From: Pseudomonas asplenii
GTDB taxonomy: Bacteria; Pseudomonadota; Gammaproteobacteria; Pseudomonadales; Pseudomonadaceae
Direction: 5' to 3'
DNA: 64,000 nucleotides
Assembly: GCF_900105475.1 (NCBI RefSeq)
Contig: NZ_LT629777.1
Span: 6,465,537 to 6,529,536 of the forward strand
The translations under genes and the position numbers were made by a program. The notes beneath the pieces are model-generated. The model was given only the letters and a program-made list of their open reading frames with translations. It did no database searches and was not told the DNA's origin. Shown here one piece after another: positions 56,168 through 64,000 of this stretch. The stretch's first letter is position 1. Every line of letters begins with the position of its first letter.

Positions 56168-58339
56168 GTGTTCGCCCGTCTTTTTGCTCTGCCCGCCTGC
56201 CTGCTGATTTGCCTGTTAGCCCTGCTGCCACTGGCTCCCGCCCAAGCTGTCGGCCTGCCAAGCCTGTTGGGCAGCGCCGAGAAAACCCAGCCACAACCGA
56301 CCGAACCGCTGGCCCAGTCCCTGGATGAGGTCATCAAGAATCTGGAGAACGATCAGCAACGCAGCAAGCTGCTGAGCGACCTGAAAAAGCTCCGGGACAG
56401 CACGAAAAAAGCCCAGCCGGCCGCTGAAGTCGGAGTACTGGGACTGATCGGCAGCACCTTGAGCGACTTCGAAAAACAGTTCACCGGCAATGACAGCCCG
56501 CTCAATCGCTGGTCGCTGGAACTCGACCAGGCCAAGCAGGAAATGCTGGCGCTGATGCTCCCGGCCAGCGAGTGGCTGCCGATCATCTTCGCCTTTGCCC
56601 TGATCCTGCTACTCTGGAGCTGTCTCGCCTGGGCGATGATCTGGCTCGGCCACCGGGTCCGTCTGCGCTTCGGCCTGACCGAGGAGTTGCCCCAGCATCC
56701 GCGCACCGTCGACCTGCTGCGCTTCGCCCTGCGCAAGCTCGGCCCGTGGATGATCGCCCTGCTGATCACCGTCTACCTGACCTACGCCCTGCCCTCGTCC
56801 CTGGGCAAGGATCTGGCGATGGCCCTGGCTTATGCGCTGGTGGTCGGTACCTGCTTTTCGGCGATCTGCGTCATCGCCTTCTCGCTGCTCGATGGGCCAC
56901 ACCGGCATCAGGCGTTGCACATCCTGCGACGTCGGGCCTTCCGGCCATTGTGGCTGATCGGCAGCTTCGCCGCGTTCGGCGAGGCGCTGAGTGACCCGCG
57001 CCTGATCGCCAGCCTCGGCAGCCACCTGGCGCACACCGCCGCGACCCTCATCAACGTCATGGCCGCGCTGTCCTCAGGGTTGTTCATCCTGCGCTTCCGC
57101 CGACCCATCGCCCACCTGATCCGCAACCAGCCGCTGTCCCGGCGCCTGACCCGTCGCGCCCTGAGCGATACCATCGATATTCTCGGCAGTTTCTGGTTCA
57201 TCCCCGCGCTGATCCTCGTGGCGATCTCGCTGTTCGCAACGTTCTTTTCCGCCGGAGACACCAGTACCGCCCTGCGCCAGTCGCTGATCTGCACCGTGCT
57301 GGTCGTGCTGTGCATGGTGATCAACGGCCTGGTGCGGCGCCATGCGCTCAAACCACAACGCGGGCACAAGCGCCATACGCTGTATTCAGAGCGGTTGAAA
57401 AGTTTTGGCTACACCCTGGTGCATCTGTTCGTCTGGCTGGTGTTCATCGAACTCGGCCTGCGCGTCTGGGGCATGTCGCTGATCCGGTTCACCGAAGGCG
57501 AAGGGCATGAGGTCAGCGTCCGCCTGTTCAGCCTCGGCGGTACGCTGATCTTCGCCTGGCTGGTGTGGATTCTTGCCGACACGGCCGTACACCATGCCCT
57601 CACCCGCTCGCGCAAGGGCCTGGCCAATGCCCGGGCACAGACGATGATGCCGCTGATCCGCAACGTGCTGTTCGTGGCGATCTTCATCATCGCGCTGATC
57701 GTCGCCCTGGCAAACATGGGCATGAACGTCACGCCGCTTTTGGCCGGTGCCGGTGTGATCGGTCTGGCCATCGGTTTTGGTGCGCAGTCGCTGGTGGCGG
57801 ACCTGATCACCGGTCTGTTCATCATCATCGAGGATTCCCTGGCCATCGACGACTACGTGGATGTCGGCGGTCACCTTGGTACCGTCGAGGGCCTGACCAT
57901 ACGCACCGTACGGCTGCGGGACATCGACGGCATCGTCCACACCATTCCGTTCAGCGAGATCAAGAGCATCAAGAACTACTCACGGGAGTTCGGCTATGCA
58001 ATTTTCCGGGTGGCGATCCCCTACAACATGGCCATCGACGATGCGATCAAACTGATGCGCGATGTCGGCCAGAAGATGCGTACCGATCCACTGCAGCGGC
58101 GCAACATCTGGTCGCCGCTGGAGATCCAGGGGGTGGAGAGCTTCGAGTCCGGCAGCGCGATTCTGCGGGCCCGCTTCAAGACCGCGCCGATCAAGCAGTG
58201 GGAGGTTTCGCGGGCCTTCAACCTGGCGCTGAAACGGACCATGGACGAAGCCGGCCTGGATCTGGCGACCCCGCGCCTGAGCGTGCAGGTGGTGACGGCC
58301 GGTGGTGGTGCGCAAAGCGAACAACCGGCCAGATCCTGA
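56168..58339 (+). CDS. Large MscS-family mechanosensitive channel
   Basis: 723-residue inner-membrane protein with a signal peptide, a coiled periplasmic N-terminal part (residues about 45-115, LAQSLDEVIKNLENDQQRSK), around ten helices, and a C-terminal MscS module: pore helix LLAGAGVIGLAIGFGAQSLVADLITG (in two parts), beta domain DYVDVGGHLGTVEGLTIRTV, and cytoplasmic alpha/beta domain. Opens on membrane tension to release osmolytes. It belongs to the long MscS forms such as YbdG/MscK-like channels. Start is GTG 56168. Confidence 0.9.
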   Translation: MFARLFALPACLLICLLALLPLAPAQAVGLPSLLGSAEKTQPQPTEPLAQSLDEVIKNLENDQQRSKLLSDLKKLRDSTKKAQPAAEVGVLGLIGSTLSDFEKQFTGNDSPLNRWSLELDQAKQEMLALMLPASEWLPIIFAFALILLLWSCLAWAMIWLGHRVRLRFGLTEELPQHPRTVDLLRFALRKLGPWMIALLITVYLTYALPSSLGKDLAMALAYALVVGTCFSAICVIAFSLLDGPHRHQALHILRRRAFRPLWLIGSFAAFGEALSDPRLIASLGSHLAHTAATLINVMAALSSGLFILRFRRPIAHLIRNQPLSRRLTRRALSDTIDILGSFWFIPALILVAISLFATFFSAGDTSTALRQSLICTVLVVLCMVINGLVRRHALKPQRGHKRHTLYSERLKSFGYTLVHLFVWLVFIELGLRVWGMSLIRFTEGEGHEVSVRLFSLGGTLIFAWLVWILADTAVHHALTRSRKGLANARAQTMMPLIRNVLFVAIFIIALIVALANMGMNVTPLLAGAGVIGLAIGFGAQSLVADLITGLFIIIEDSLAIDDYVDVGGHLGTVEGLTIRTVRLRDIDGIVHTIPFSEIKSIKNYSREFGYAIFRVAIPYNMAIDDAIKLMRDVGQKMRTDPLQRRNIWSPLEIQGVESFESGSAILRARFKTAPIKQWEVSRAFNLALKRTMDEAGLDLATPRLSVQVVTAGGGAQSEQPARS

Positions 58340-58355
58340 GCACCACCGTCCCATC

Positions 58356-58431
58356 CTGTAGTAGCCCGGCTTGCCGGCGAATGCGCCCTCAAGGCAGCCA
58401 AAAGCTTCGCGGGCAAGCCATGCTCCTACAG
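58356..58431. repeat. REP pair overlapping the end of the GntR gene
   Basis: CTGTAGTAGCCCGGCTTGCC at the left, imperfect inverse ending GCATGCTCCTACAG-type sequence at the right (58417-58431). The GntR stop codon (58426-58428) is inside the right arm. Confidence 0.8.
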
Positions 58432-59139
58432 CACATCCACCCCGACATGAATCGCATCATGCCGCCAGAATTCCAGGTCGCAGTCGATAAGCCGCTGGTG
58501 CTGGTCGTAGTTGACCCGGGCAATCCGCAATCCCGGGCTGCCGGACGACACACGCAACGCCGCAGCGGCCTCCAGCGGCAATGAGGTCGGCACTATTTCG
58601 AAGCGCACCCGCCCGTAGTGCAAATCGTAGTGGCGGGCATACAGTTCGGTGATCGACTGGTTCAGGTCGAACTCGAGAATCCCCGGGAAATACTGCGGGT
58701 TGAGGTAGTGCTCGACATACAGCACCTGCCGCTCATCGATCCGCCGCACCCGACAGACCTGGATCACGCTGGACAGCGCCGGCAACTGCAACCACTCGCA
58801 CACCGCTGCCGACGCCGGCTGCAGCCGCGCCGACAAGACCTGGGTGGAAGGAACCCGGCCCTGGGCACTGACCATCGCGTGAAAGTGACTACGCTGCATC
58901 AGGTTGTAGGCCAGCCTGGGCGGCGAGACGAACCAGCCCCGGCGTTCCTCGCGGTAGATCAGCCCCTGGGCCTCCAGTTGCAGCAAAGCCTCGCGCACGG
59001 TGATCCGGGTGGTACTGAACAGCTCGCTGAGCTTGCGCTCGGCCGGCAGCTTGCTTGCGCCGGGCAACAATCCGTGTTCGATCTGCTCGCACAGAGCCTG
59101 ACAGATGGCTGTCACCGCCTTTGGTGCCTCTTCGCGCAT
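58426..59139 (-). CDS. GntR-family regulator with UTRA domain (PhnF/HutC type)
   Basis: 237-residue transcription factor. Winged helix-turn-helix at about 10-75 (KLPAERKLSELFSTTRITVR, EALLQLEAQGLIYREERRG) and a UTRA effector-binding domain from about 95 (VIQVCRVRRIDERQVLYVEHYLNP). UTRA domains bind small metabolites such as phosphorylated sugars, histidine intermediates or phosphonates. ATG 59139 is taken rather than TTG 59142. A palindrome 15 bases upstream of the start and another before the divergent transporter operon suggest that it represses both. Its 3-prime end runs into a REP element. Confidence 0.88.
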   Translation of the reverse strand: MREEAPKAVTAICQALCEQIEHGLLPGASKLPAERKLSELFSTTRITVREALLQLEAQGLIYREERRGWFVSPPRLAYNLMQRSHFHAMVSAQGRVPSTQVLSARLQPASAAVCEWLQLPALSSVIQVCRVRRIDERQVLYVEHYLNPQYFPGILEFDLNQSITELYARHYDLHYGRVRFEIVPTSLPLEAAAALRVSSGSPGLRIARVNYDQHQRLIDCDLEFWRHDAIHVGVDVL

Positions 59140-59153
59140 CAACGTTACCTATG

Positions 59154-59165
59154 TGGACTAGTCCA
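59154..59165. promoter_or_regulatory. Candidate GntR/UTRA operator 1
   Basis: Perfect 12-bp palindrome TGGACTAGTCCA with central CTAG, 15 bases before the GntR-gene start. HutC-subfamily regulators bind TGGTCTAGACCA-like sites, so this fits autoregulation. Confidence 0.65.
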
Positions 59166-59431
59166 GCACTGTTTCAGGGCAAAACCGTATAGCGTCACGG
59201 TCTCCAGTTGCAGCACCCAGCCTAGGCAATACACATGACTGGTATGTGACAAAGCGACGAAACGGTGCAATAGAACGCCCGCCTAAAATCAGTAATTACC
59301 TTAAATATCAATTAGTTAAACATAGTCTACGCTTAGTTCGGTGGTCACGGGTGCTACTGGGGAAAAACCTTGCAGGACTGATGCCGACATTAAAATGTCA
59401 TCCAGCGAGCTTAAATTGGCTCAGGTATTGC

Positions 59432-59443
59432 TGACCTAGACCA
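59432..59443. promoter_or_regulatory. Candidate GntR/UTRA operator 2
   Basis: TGACCTAGACCA, 79 bases before the binding-protein gene; the right half CTAGACCA is exactly the HutC-subfamily half-site. A TATATA-like -10 (about 59466-59471) lies downstream. The gap 59166-59431 between the two sites is AT-richer than its surroundings and contains no supported gene. Confidence 0.6.
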
Positions 59444-59522
59444 AACGTCCAACCGCCGCACTACGTATATAAAAACTGTCGATCAAGATCTCAGCGTTGA
59501 ACAACGCCCAAAGGAGCTTCGG

Positions 59523-60590
59523 ATGAAACAGCTTTTCCTGGCATCACTGTTAGGCTCGACCATTGCCCTGTGCACCAGCGCCATGGCCGCCGATACCAAT
59601 TTGCAAACGCTGGAGGCCGCCGCCAAGAAAGAAGGTGCCGTCAACAGTGTCGGCATGCCCGATGACTGGGCGAACTGGGCCGGCACCTGGAAGGACCTGA
59701 GCGACAAGTACGGCCTCAAGCACATCGACACCGATATGAGCTCGGCCCAGGAAATCGCCAAGTTCGCCGCCGAGAAAGACAACGCCAGCGCCGATATCGG
59801 CGACGTCGGCGCGGCCTTCGGCCCGATCGCGACCAAGCAGGGCGTGACCCAGCCGTACAAGCCGAGCACCTGGGAACAGGTTCCGGCCTGGGCCAAGGAC
59901 AAGGACGGCAACTGGGCACTGGCCTACACCGGCACCATCGCCTTCATCGTCAACAAGAAGCTGCTGCACGGCTCCGAAGTACCGAAAAGCTGGGCTGACC
60001 TCAAGACCGGCAAGTACAAGGTTTCCATCGGTGACGTGAGCACCGCGGCCCAGGCCGCCAACGGCGTGCTGGCAGCGGCATTGGCCAACGGTGGCGACGA
60101 GAAGAACATCCAGCCGGCACTGCTGATGTTCGCCGACATCGCCAAGCAGGGCCGCCTGTCGCTCGCCAACCCGACCATCGCCACCATGGAAAAGGGTGAA
60201 GTGGAAGTCGGCGTGGTCTGGGACTTCAACGGCCTGAGCTACAAGGCCAAGATGGCCAGCCCCGATGACTACGTCGTGCTGATCCCGTCCGACGGCTCGG
60301 TGATTTCCGGCTACACCACCATCATCAACAAGTACGCCAAGCACCCGAACGCCGCCAAGCTGGCGCGTGAGTACATCTTCAGTGACGCCGGTCAGATCAA
60401 CCTGGCCCGTGGCAATGCCCGTCCGATCCGCGCCGAACACCTGACCCTGCCGGAAGACGTCAAGGCCAAGCTGCTGCCTAACGAGCAGTACAAGCACGTC
60501 ACCCCGATCAAGGATGCCGACGCCTGGGAGAAAACCTCCAAGGCACTGCCGCAGAAGTGGCAGGAAGAAGTCATCATCAACATGCAATAA
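59523..60590 (+). CDS. ABC transporter substrate-binding protein (family 1)
   Basis: 355-residue periplasmic protein with signal peptide (MKQLFLASLLGSTIALCTSA then MAAD). The mature part begins TNLQTLEAAAKKEGAVNSVG and has the two-domain layout of the spermidine/iron/2-aminoethylphosphonate binding cluster (AYTGTIAFIVNKKLL, SWADLKTGKYKVSIGD). No obvious iron-binding tyrosine pair, so an anion or organic solute is more likely. AAGGAG precedes the ATG. First gene of the GntR-controlled operon. In PAO1 the equivalent lies in PA3250-PA3254. Confidence 0.87.
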   Translation: MKQLFLASLLGSTIALCTSAMAADTNLQTLEAAAKKEGAVNSVGMPDDWANWAGTWKDLSDKYGLKHIDTDMSSAQEIAKFAAEKDNASADIGDVGAAFGPIATKQGVTQPYKPSTWEQVPAWAKDKDGNWALAYTGTIAFIVNKKLLHGSEVPKSWADLKTGKYKVSIGDVSTAAQAANGVLAAALANGGDEKNIQPALLMFADIAKQGRLSLANPTIATMEKGEVEVGVVWDFNGLSYKAKMASPDDYVVLIPSDGSVISGYTTIINKYAKHPNAAKLAREYIFSDAGQINLARGNARPIRAEHLTLPEDVKAKLLPNEQYKHVTPIKDADAWEKTSKALPQKWQEEVIINMQ

Positions 60591-60612
60591 CTGACTGTTT
60601 GCCACCACTGAA

Positions 60613-60653
60613 CTGTAGGAGCAGGCGGATCGCCGCACCGCCTGCTCCTACAG
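60613..60653. repeat. Perfect inverted repeat (REP-like) inside the uptake operon
   Basis: CTGTAGGAGCAGGCGG (60613-60628) and its exact complement at 60638-60653 around a 9-base loop, followed by TTTTG. It lies 22 bases after the binding-protein stop and could lower expression of downstream genes relative to the binding protein. Confidence 0.85.
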
Positions 60654-60687
60654 GTTTTGCAGACTCCTTGAAACAGAGGCCCGGCTC

Positions 60688-61494
60688 ATGCAGCACAACG
60701 TCATCCTGGTCGTGCTCGATGGCCTGAACCACGAGGTCGCCCGCCACGCCATGGGCCATCTCCAGGCTTACGCAGGCGCAGGACGCGCAGCGCTGTACAA
60801 ACTGGAATGCGAGTTGCCCTCGCTGTCACGACCGCTCTACGAATGCATTCTGACCGGTGTCGCGCCGATCCACAGCGGCATCGTGCACAACCATGTCACC
60901 CGGCTGTCGAACCAGCGCAGCGTGTTCCACTACGCCCGCGATGCCGGTCTCAAGACAGCGGCGGCGGCCTATCACTGGGTCAGCGAGTTGTACAACCGCT
61001 CGCCCTTCGTTGCGGCTCGGGATCGCCATACCCACAACGACAGCCTGCCGATCCAGTACGGACATTTCTACTGGATGGACCACTATCCCGATTCCCATCT
61101 GTTCGCCGACGCCGAAAGCCTGCGCCTGCAACATGCGCCGAACTTCCTGCTGGTGCACCCGATGAACATCGACGACGCCGGCCACAAGCATGGTCTGGAC
61201 AGCGCCCAGTACCGCAACAGCGCACGCTCGGCCGACATCATCCTCGCCGACTACCTGCAAGGCTGGCTCGATGCCGGCTACCAGGTGCTGGTGACCGCCG
61301 ACCATGGCATGAACAACGACCGCTCGCACAACGGCCTGCTGGCCGAAGAGCGTGAAGTCCCGCTGTTCGTGCTCGGCGACGCCTTCAGTTTCAATCCCGA
61401 TGCCACGCCCCGGCAGACCGAGCTTTGCGGCACGATCTGCACACTGCTGGGCGTTCATCACGACAAACCTGTATGCCGGGAGCTGTTGAAGTGA
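60688..61494 (+). CDS. Alkaline-phosphatase-superfamily hydrolase
   Basis: 268-residue enzyme of the nucleotide pyrophosphatase/phosphodiesterase type. First metal aspartate in VILVVLDGLNHE, candidate serine/threonine nucleophile in LPSLSRPLYECILTG (usually Thr in this superfamily), ligands in HPMNIDDAGHKHG and VTADHGMNNDRSHNG. No signal peptide, so it acts in the cytoplasm, presumably on the solute imported by the surrounding transporter. Phosphodiester, phosphonate or sulfate ester substrates are possible. The first permease gene overlaps its stop (GTGA). Confidence 0.83.
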   Translation: MQHNVILVVLDGLNHEVARHAMGHLQAYAGAGRAALYKLECELPSLSRPLYECILTGVAPIHSGIVHNHVTRLSNQRSVFHYARDAGLKTAAAAYHWVSELYNRSPFVAARDRHTHNDSLPIQYGHFYWMDHYPDSHLFADAESLRLQHAPNFLLVHPMNIDDAGHKHGLDSAQYRNSARSADIILADYLQGWLDAGYQVLVTADHGMNNDRSHNGLLAEEREVPLFVLGDAFSFNPDATPRQTELCGTICTLLGVHHDKPVCRELLK

Positions 61495-62336
61495 ATTCAC
61501 TCACCCGTGGCAAAGGGCTCGCCCTGCTCTGCCTGGTGCCTTTCGCCCTGTTCTTCATCGTATTCGAGATCGCCCCGCTGATCTGGGTGCTGATCAACAG
61601 CCTGCAATCGGAAGAAAACGGCTGGGGGCTGGCCAACTTCAGCAAGATCTTCAGTTCGAAGTTCTACCTGCAGGCGATCCAGTACAGCCTGGAGATCAGT
61701 TTCTGGTCGAGCGTGTTCGGCATGCTCATCGCCCTGCTGGGTGCCTACTCGCTGCGGCGGGTCGATTCGCGCCTGCGCGACTTCGTCAACGCCTTCGCCA
61801 ACATGACCAGCAACTTTGCCGGCGTGCCGCTGGCCTTCGCGTTCATCATCCTGCTGGGCTTCAACGGCACCATCACCCTGATGCTGAAACAGGCCGGAAT
61901 CATCCAGGATTTCAACCTGTACTCGAAGACCGGTCTGATCATTCTCTACACCTACTTCCAGATTCCCCTGGGCGTGCTGCTGCTCTATCCGGCCTTCGAC
62001 GCACTGCGCGAAGACTGGCGCGAATCCGCCGCGCTGCTCGGCGCCAACGGCTGGCAGTTCTGGCGGCATATCGGTCTGCCGGTGCTGACCCCGGCGCTGC
62101 TGGGCACTTTCGTCATCCTGCTGGCCAACGCCCTTGGGGCCTACGCCACGGTCTACGCCCTGACCACCGGCAACTTCAACGTGCTGCCGATCCGCATCGC
62201 CGCGCTGGTGTCCGGCGACATCAGCCTCGATCCGAACATGGCCAGTGCGCTGGCGGTGATCCTGGTCGGCCTGATGACCTTCGTCACCGTCATCCATCAA
62301 TGGCTGTTGAAAAGGAGCCACCATGTCGCGCGCTGA
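61491..62336 (+). CDS. ABC transporter permease (first)
   Basis: 281-residue inner-membrane permease with six helices and the EAA-type loop (LREDWRESAALLGANGWQFWRHI, split at residue 195, followed by GLPVLTPALLG). Start GTG 61491 overlaps the upstream TGA and has GGGAG 8 bases before it; longer frames would fall inside the hydrolase gene. It overlaps the second permease by 14 bases. Confidence 0.88.
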   Translation: MNSLTRGKGLALLCLVPFALFFIVFEIAPLIWVLINSLQSEENGWGLANFSKIFSSKFYLQAIQYSLEISFWSSVFGMLIALLGAYSLRRVDSRLRDFVNAFANMTSNFAGVPLAFAFIILLGFNGTITLMLKQAGIIQDFNLYSKTGLIILYTYFQIPLGVLLLYPAFDALREDWRESAALLGANGWQFWRHIGLPVLTPALLGTFVILLANALGAYATVYALTTGNFNVLPIRIAALVSGDISLDPNMASALAVILVGLMTFVTVIHQWLLKRSHHVAR

Positions 62337-63123
62337 ACCCGGCTCCGCCAACCTCTACCACCGTGTGGTGGTCTATCTGCTGTTCCTGATCCTGCTGCTG
62401 CCGCTGCTCGGAACCTTCGTCTACTCGATCGCCAGCAGTTGGTCGGCGACCGTGCTGCCCAGCGGCTTCACCTTCAAGTGGTACCTGCAACTGTGGAGCG
62501 ATCCACGCTTTCTCAACGCGTTCGGCCAATCACTGATCGTCTGCGTCGGTTCGCTGGTGCTGTCGGTGGTGCTGATCCTGCCGTTGCTGTTCGTGGTCCA
62601 CTACCACTTCCCGCGGCTCGACGCGCTGATGAACATCCTGATCCTGCTGCCTTTCGCCGTGCCGCCGGTGGTGTCCTCGGTGGGCCTGCTGCAGTTGTAC
62701 GGTTCCGGGCCGTTCGCCATGGTCGGTACGCCGTGGATCCTGATCGGTTGCTACTTCACCGTGGCCCTGCCCTTCATGTACCGGGCAATCACCAACAACC
62801 TGCAGGCGATCAACCTGCGCGACCTGATGGACGCCGCCCACCTGCTCGGCGCCAGCACCTGGCAGGCGGCGTTTCTGGTGGTCCTGCCAAACCTGCGCAA
62901 GGGCCTGATGGTGGCGTTGCTGCTGTCGTTCTCGTTCCTGTTCGGCGAGTTCGTTTTCGCCAACATCCTCGTCGGCACCCGCTACGAGACCCTGCAGGTG
63001 TACCTGAACAACATGCGCAACAGCAGCGGTCACTTCACCAGTGCCCTGGTGATCTCCTACTTTCTGTTCGTATTGGTGCTCACCTGGGTCGCCAACCGCC
63101 TCAACAAGGACAAAAGCCAATGA
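62323..63123 (+). CDS. ABC transporter permease (second)
   Basis: 266-residue inner-membrane permease, heterodimer partner of the one upstream. Six helices and the EAA loop LRDLMDAAHLLGASTWQAAF followed by LVVLPNLRKG. AGGAG precedes ATG 62323. Overlaps the ATPase gene by four bases (ATGA). Confidence 0.9.
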   Translation: MSRAEPGSANLYHRVVVYLLFLILLLPLLGTFVYSIASSWSATVLPSGFTFKWYLQLWSDPRFLNAFGQSLIVCVGSLVLSVVLILPLLFVVHYHFPRLDALMNILILLPFAVPPVVSSVGLLQLYGSGPFAMVGTPWILIGCYFTVALPFMYRAITNNLQAINLRDLMDAAHLLGASTWQAAFLVVLPNLRKGLMVALLLSFSFLFGEFVFANILVGTRYETLQVYLNNMRNSSGHFTSALVISYFLFVLVLTWVANRLNKDKSQ

Positions 63124-64000
63124 GCTTCATCAGCGTCCAGAACCTGAAAAAGACCTACGCCGGCACCACGGTGTTCAGCGACATCAACTGCGACATCGCC
63201 AAGGGCGAGTTCATCACCCTGCTCGGCCCCTCCGGCTGCGGCAAGTCCACCCTGCTGCGCTGCATCGCCGGCCTGACCCCGGTGGACAGCGGCACGATCC
63301 TGCTCGACGGCCAGGATATCGTCCCGCTGAGCCCGCAGAAACGCGCCATCGGCATGGTTTTCCAGAGCTACGCGCTGTTCCCCAACATGACCGTGGAACA
63401 GAACGTCGCCTTCGGCCTGAAGATGCAGAAGGTCAACGCCGATGACAGCCACAAGCGGGTGATCGAAGCCCTCAAGCTGGTGGAACTGCACGACTTCGCC
63501 GCCCGCTATCCGCACCAGCTCTCCGGTGGCCAGTGCCAGCGCGTGGCCCTGGCCCGTTCGCTGGTGACCCGTCCGCGCCTGCTGCTGCTCGACGAACCGC
63601 TGTCGGCCCTGGACGCGCGGATTCGCAAGCACCTGCGCGAGCAGATCCGCGCGATCCAGCGTGAGCTGGGCCTGACCACCATCTTCGTCACCCACGACCA
63701 GGAAGAAGCCCTGACCATGAGTGACCGGATCTTCCTGATGAACCAGGGCCAGATCGTCCAGAGCGGCGATGCCGAATCGCTCTACACTGCGCCAGTGGAT
63801 GTCTTCGCCGCCGGTTTCATCGGCAACTACAACCTGCTCGAAGCCGACGCCGCCAGCCGCCTGCTGCAACGGCCGGTCAACAGCCGTATCGCCATTCGCC
63901 CGGAAGCCATCGAGCTGCACACCGAAGGCGAGCTGGATGCGTTGATCCGTGGTCATAGTCTGCTGGGCAACGTCATTCGCTACCGGATCGAGGCTCGGGG
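63120..64000 (+). CDS. ABC transporter ATP-binding protein (right end cut)
   Basis: At least 293 residues visible. Walker A LLGPSGCGKSTLLRC, Q loop VFQSYALFPNM, signature LSGGQCQRVALARSL, Walker B LLLLDEPLSALDAR, H loop VTHDQEEALTMSD, then the start of the TOBE-like regulatory domain (IAIRPEAIELHTEGE). It is the energising subunit of the import system above. ATG 63120 overlaps the permease stop. The gene continues past the window. Confidence 0.94.
   Translation, partial: MSFISVQNLKKTYAGTTVFSDINCDIAKGEFITLLGPSGCGKSTLLRCIAGLTPVDSGTILLDGQDIVPLSPQKRAIGMVFQSYALFPNMTVEQNVAFGLKMQKVNADDSHKRVIEALKLVELHDFAARYPHQLSGGQCQRVALARSLVTRPRLLLLDEPLSALDARIRKHLREQIRAIQRELGLTTIFVTHDQEEALTMSDRIFLMNQGQIVQSGDAESLYTAPVDVFAAGFIGNYNLLEADAASRLLQRPVNSRIAIRPEAIELHTEGELDALIRGHSLLGNVIRYRIEAR

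Noticed and set aside
59246..59434. 62-codon plus-strand open frame in the GntR/transporter gap
   Set aside because: Lacks a ribosome site, lies in AT-rich control DNA, and runs up to the second operator.

Overview
The window is a high-GC, gene-dense stretch of Pseudomonas chromosome, most likely from the fluorescens/putida side of the genus rather than P. aeruginosa. Evidence: kdpFABC, gpsA, fabAB, htpG, braB, sdhCDAB-sucABCD-lpd with divergent gltA, actP/yjcH with betX, minCDE, rluA and apeB all show Pseudomonas-type proteins and gene order, and Pseudomonas-style REP palindromes are scattered through the right half. From memory of PAO1, the left part (about 1-41000) follows the PA1580-PA1634 order and the right part (about 41100-64000) follows PA3234-PA3254, so a synteny junction appears to lie between gltA and actP. 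I saw no rRNA, tRNA, CRISPR array, prophage or intact insertion sequence.

Layout: 1-2454, potassium P-type ATPase genes kdpB (cut by the edge), kdpA and kdpF, leftward. 2819-4632, a divergent OmpR-type response regulator and histidine kinase. 4747-5580, a five-EF-hand protein. 5632-9920, leftward genes: AI-2E family transporter, DUF4892 protein, two alpha/beta hydrolases and a hotdog thioesterase. 9945-11110, an accessory spot where only the C-terminal end of an acyl-CoA synthetase remains beside a pentapeptide-repeat gene. 11117-12946, gpsA with a DUF4389 membrane protein and sixA. 13146-18108, an operon of TonB-dependent receptor, periplasmic binding protein and hybrid sensor kinase. 18346-20093, fabA-fabB. 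20290-25918, OsmC and pirin proteins, dienelactone hydrolase, htpG, two tandem thioesterases and a small lipoprotein. 26164-27477, braB.

27792-40937 is the TCA-cycle block: succinyl-CoA synthetase, the 2-oxoglutarate dehydrogenase subunits and succinate dehydrogenase run leftward, and citrate synthase is divergent. Hairpins lie in several of its gaps, including a 123-bp imperfect palindrome between sucC and lpd. 41195-44227 holds acetate permease genes and an orphan betaine-binding protein. 44558-51250 is an envelope group: membrane GH17 glucan enzyme, alpha/beta hydrolase-mlaA pair, patatin phospholipase and LpxL-type acyltransferase. 51371-56104 holds minCDE, rluA, apeB and a 58-residue membrane peptide. 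56168-58339 is a large MscS-type channel.

58426-64000 (open at the right edge) is a GntR/UTRA-controlled uptake locus: substrate-binding protein, alkaline-phosphatase-superfamily hydrolase, two permeases and an ATPase. Two CTAG-centred palindromes sit at its divergent control region. The best candidates for undescribed biology are this uptake locus, the receptor-binding protein-hybrid kinase operon, and the pentapeptide-repeat insertion.
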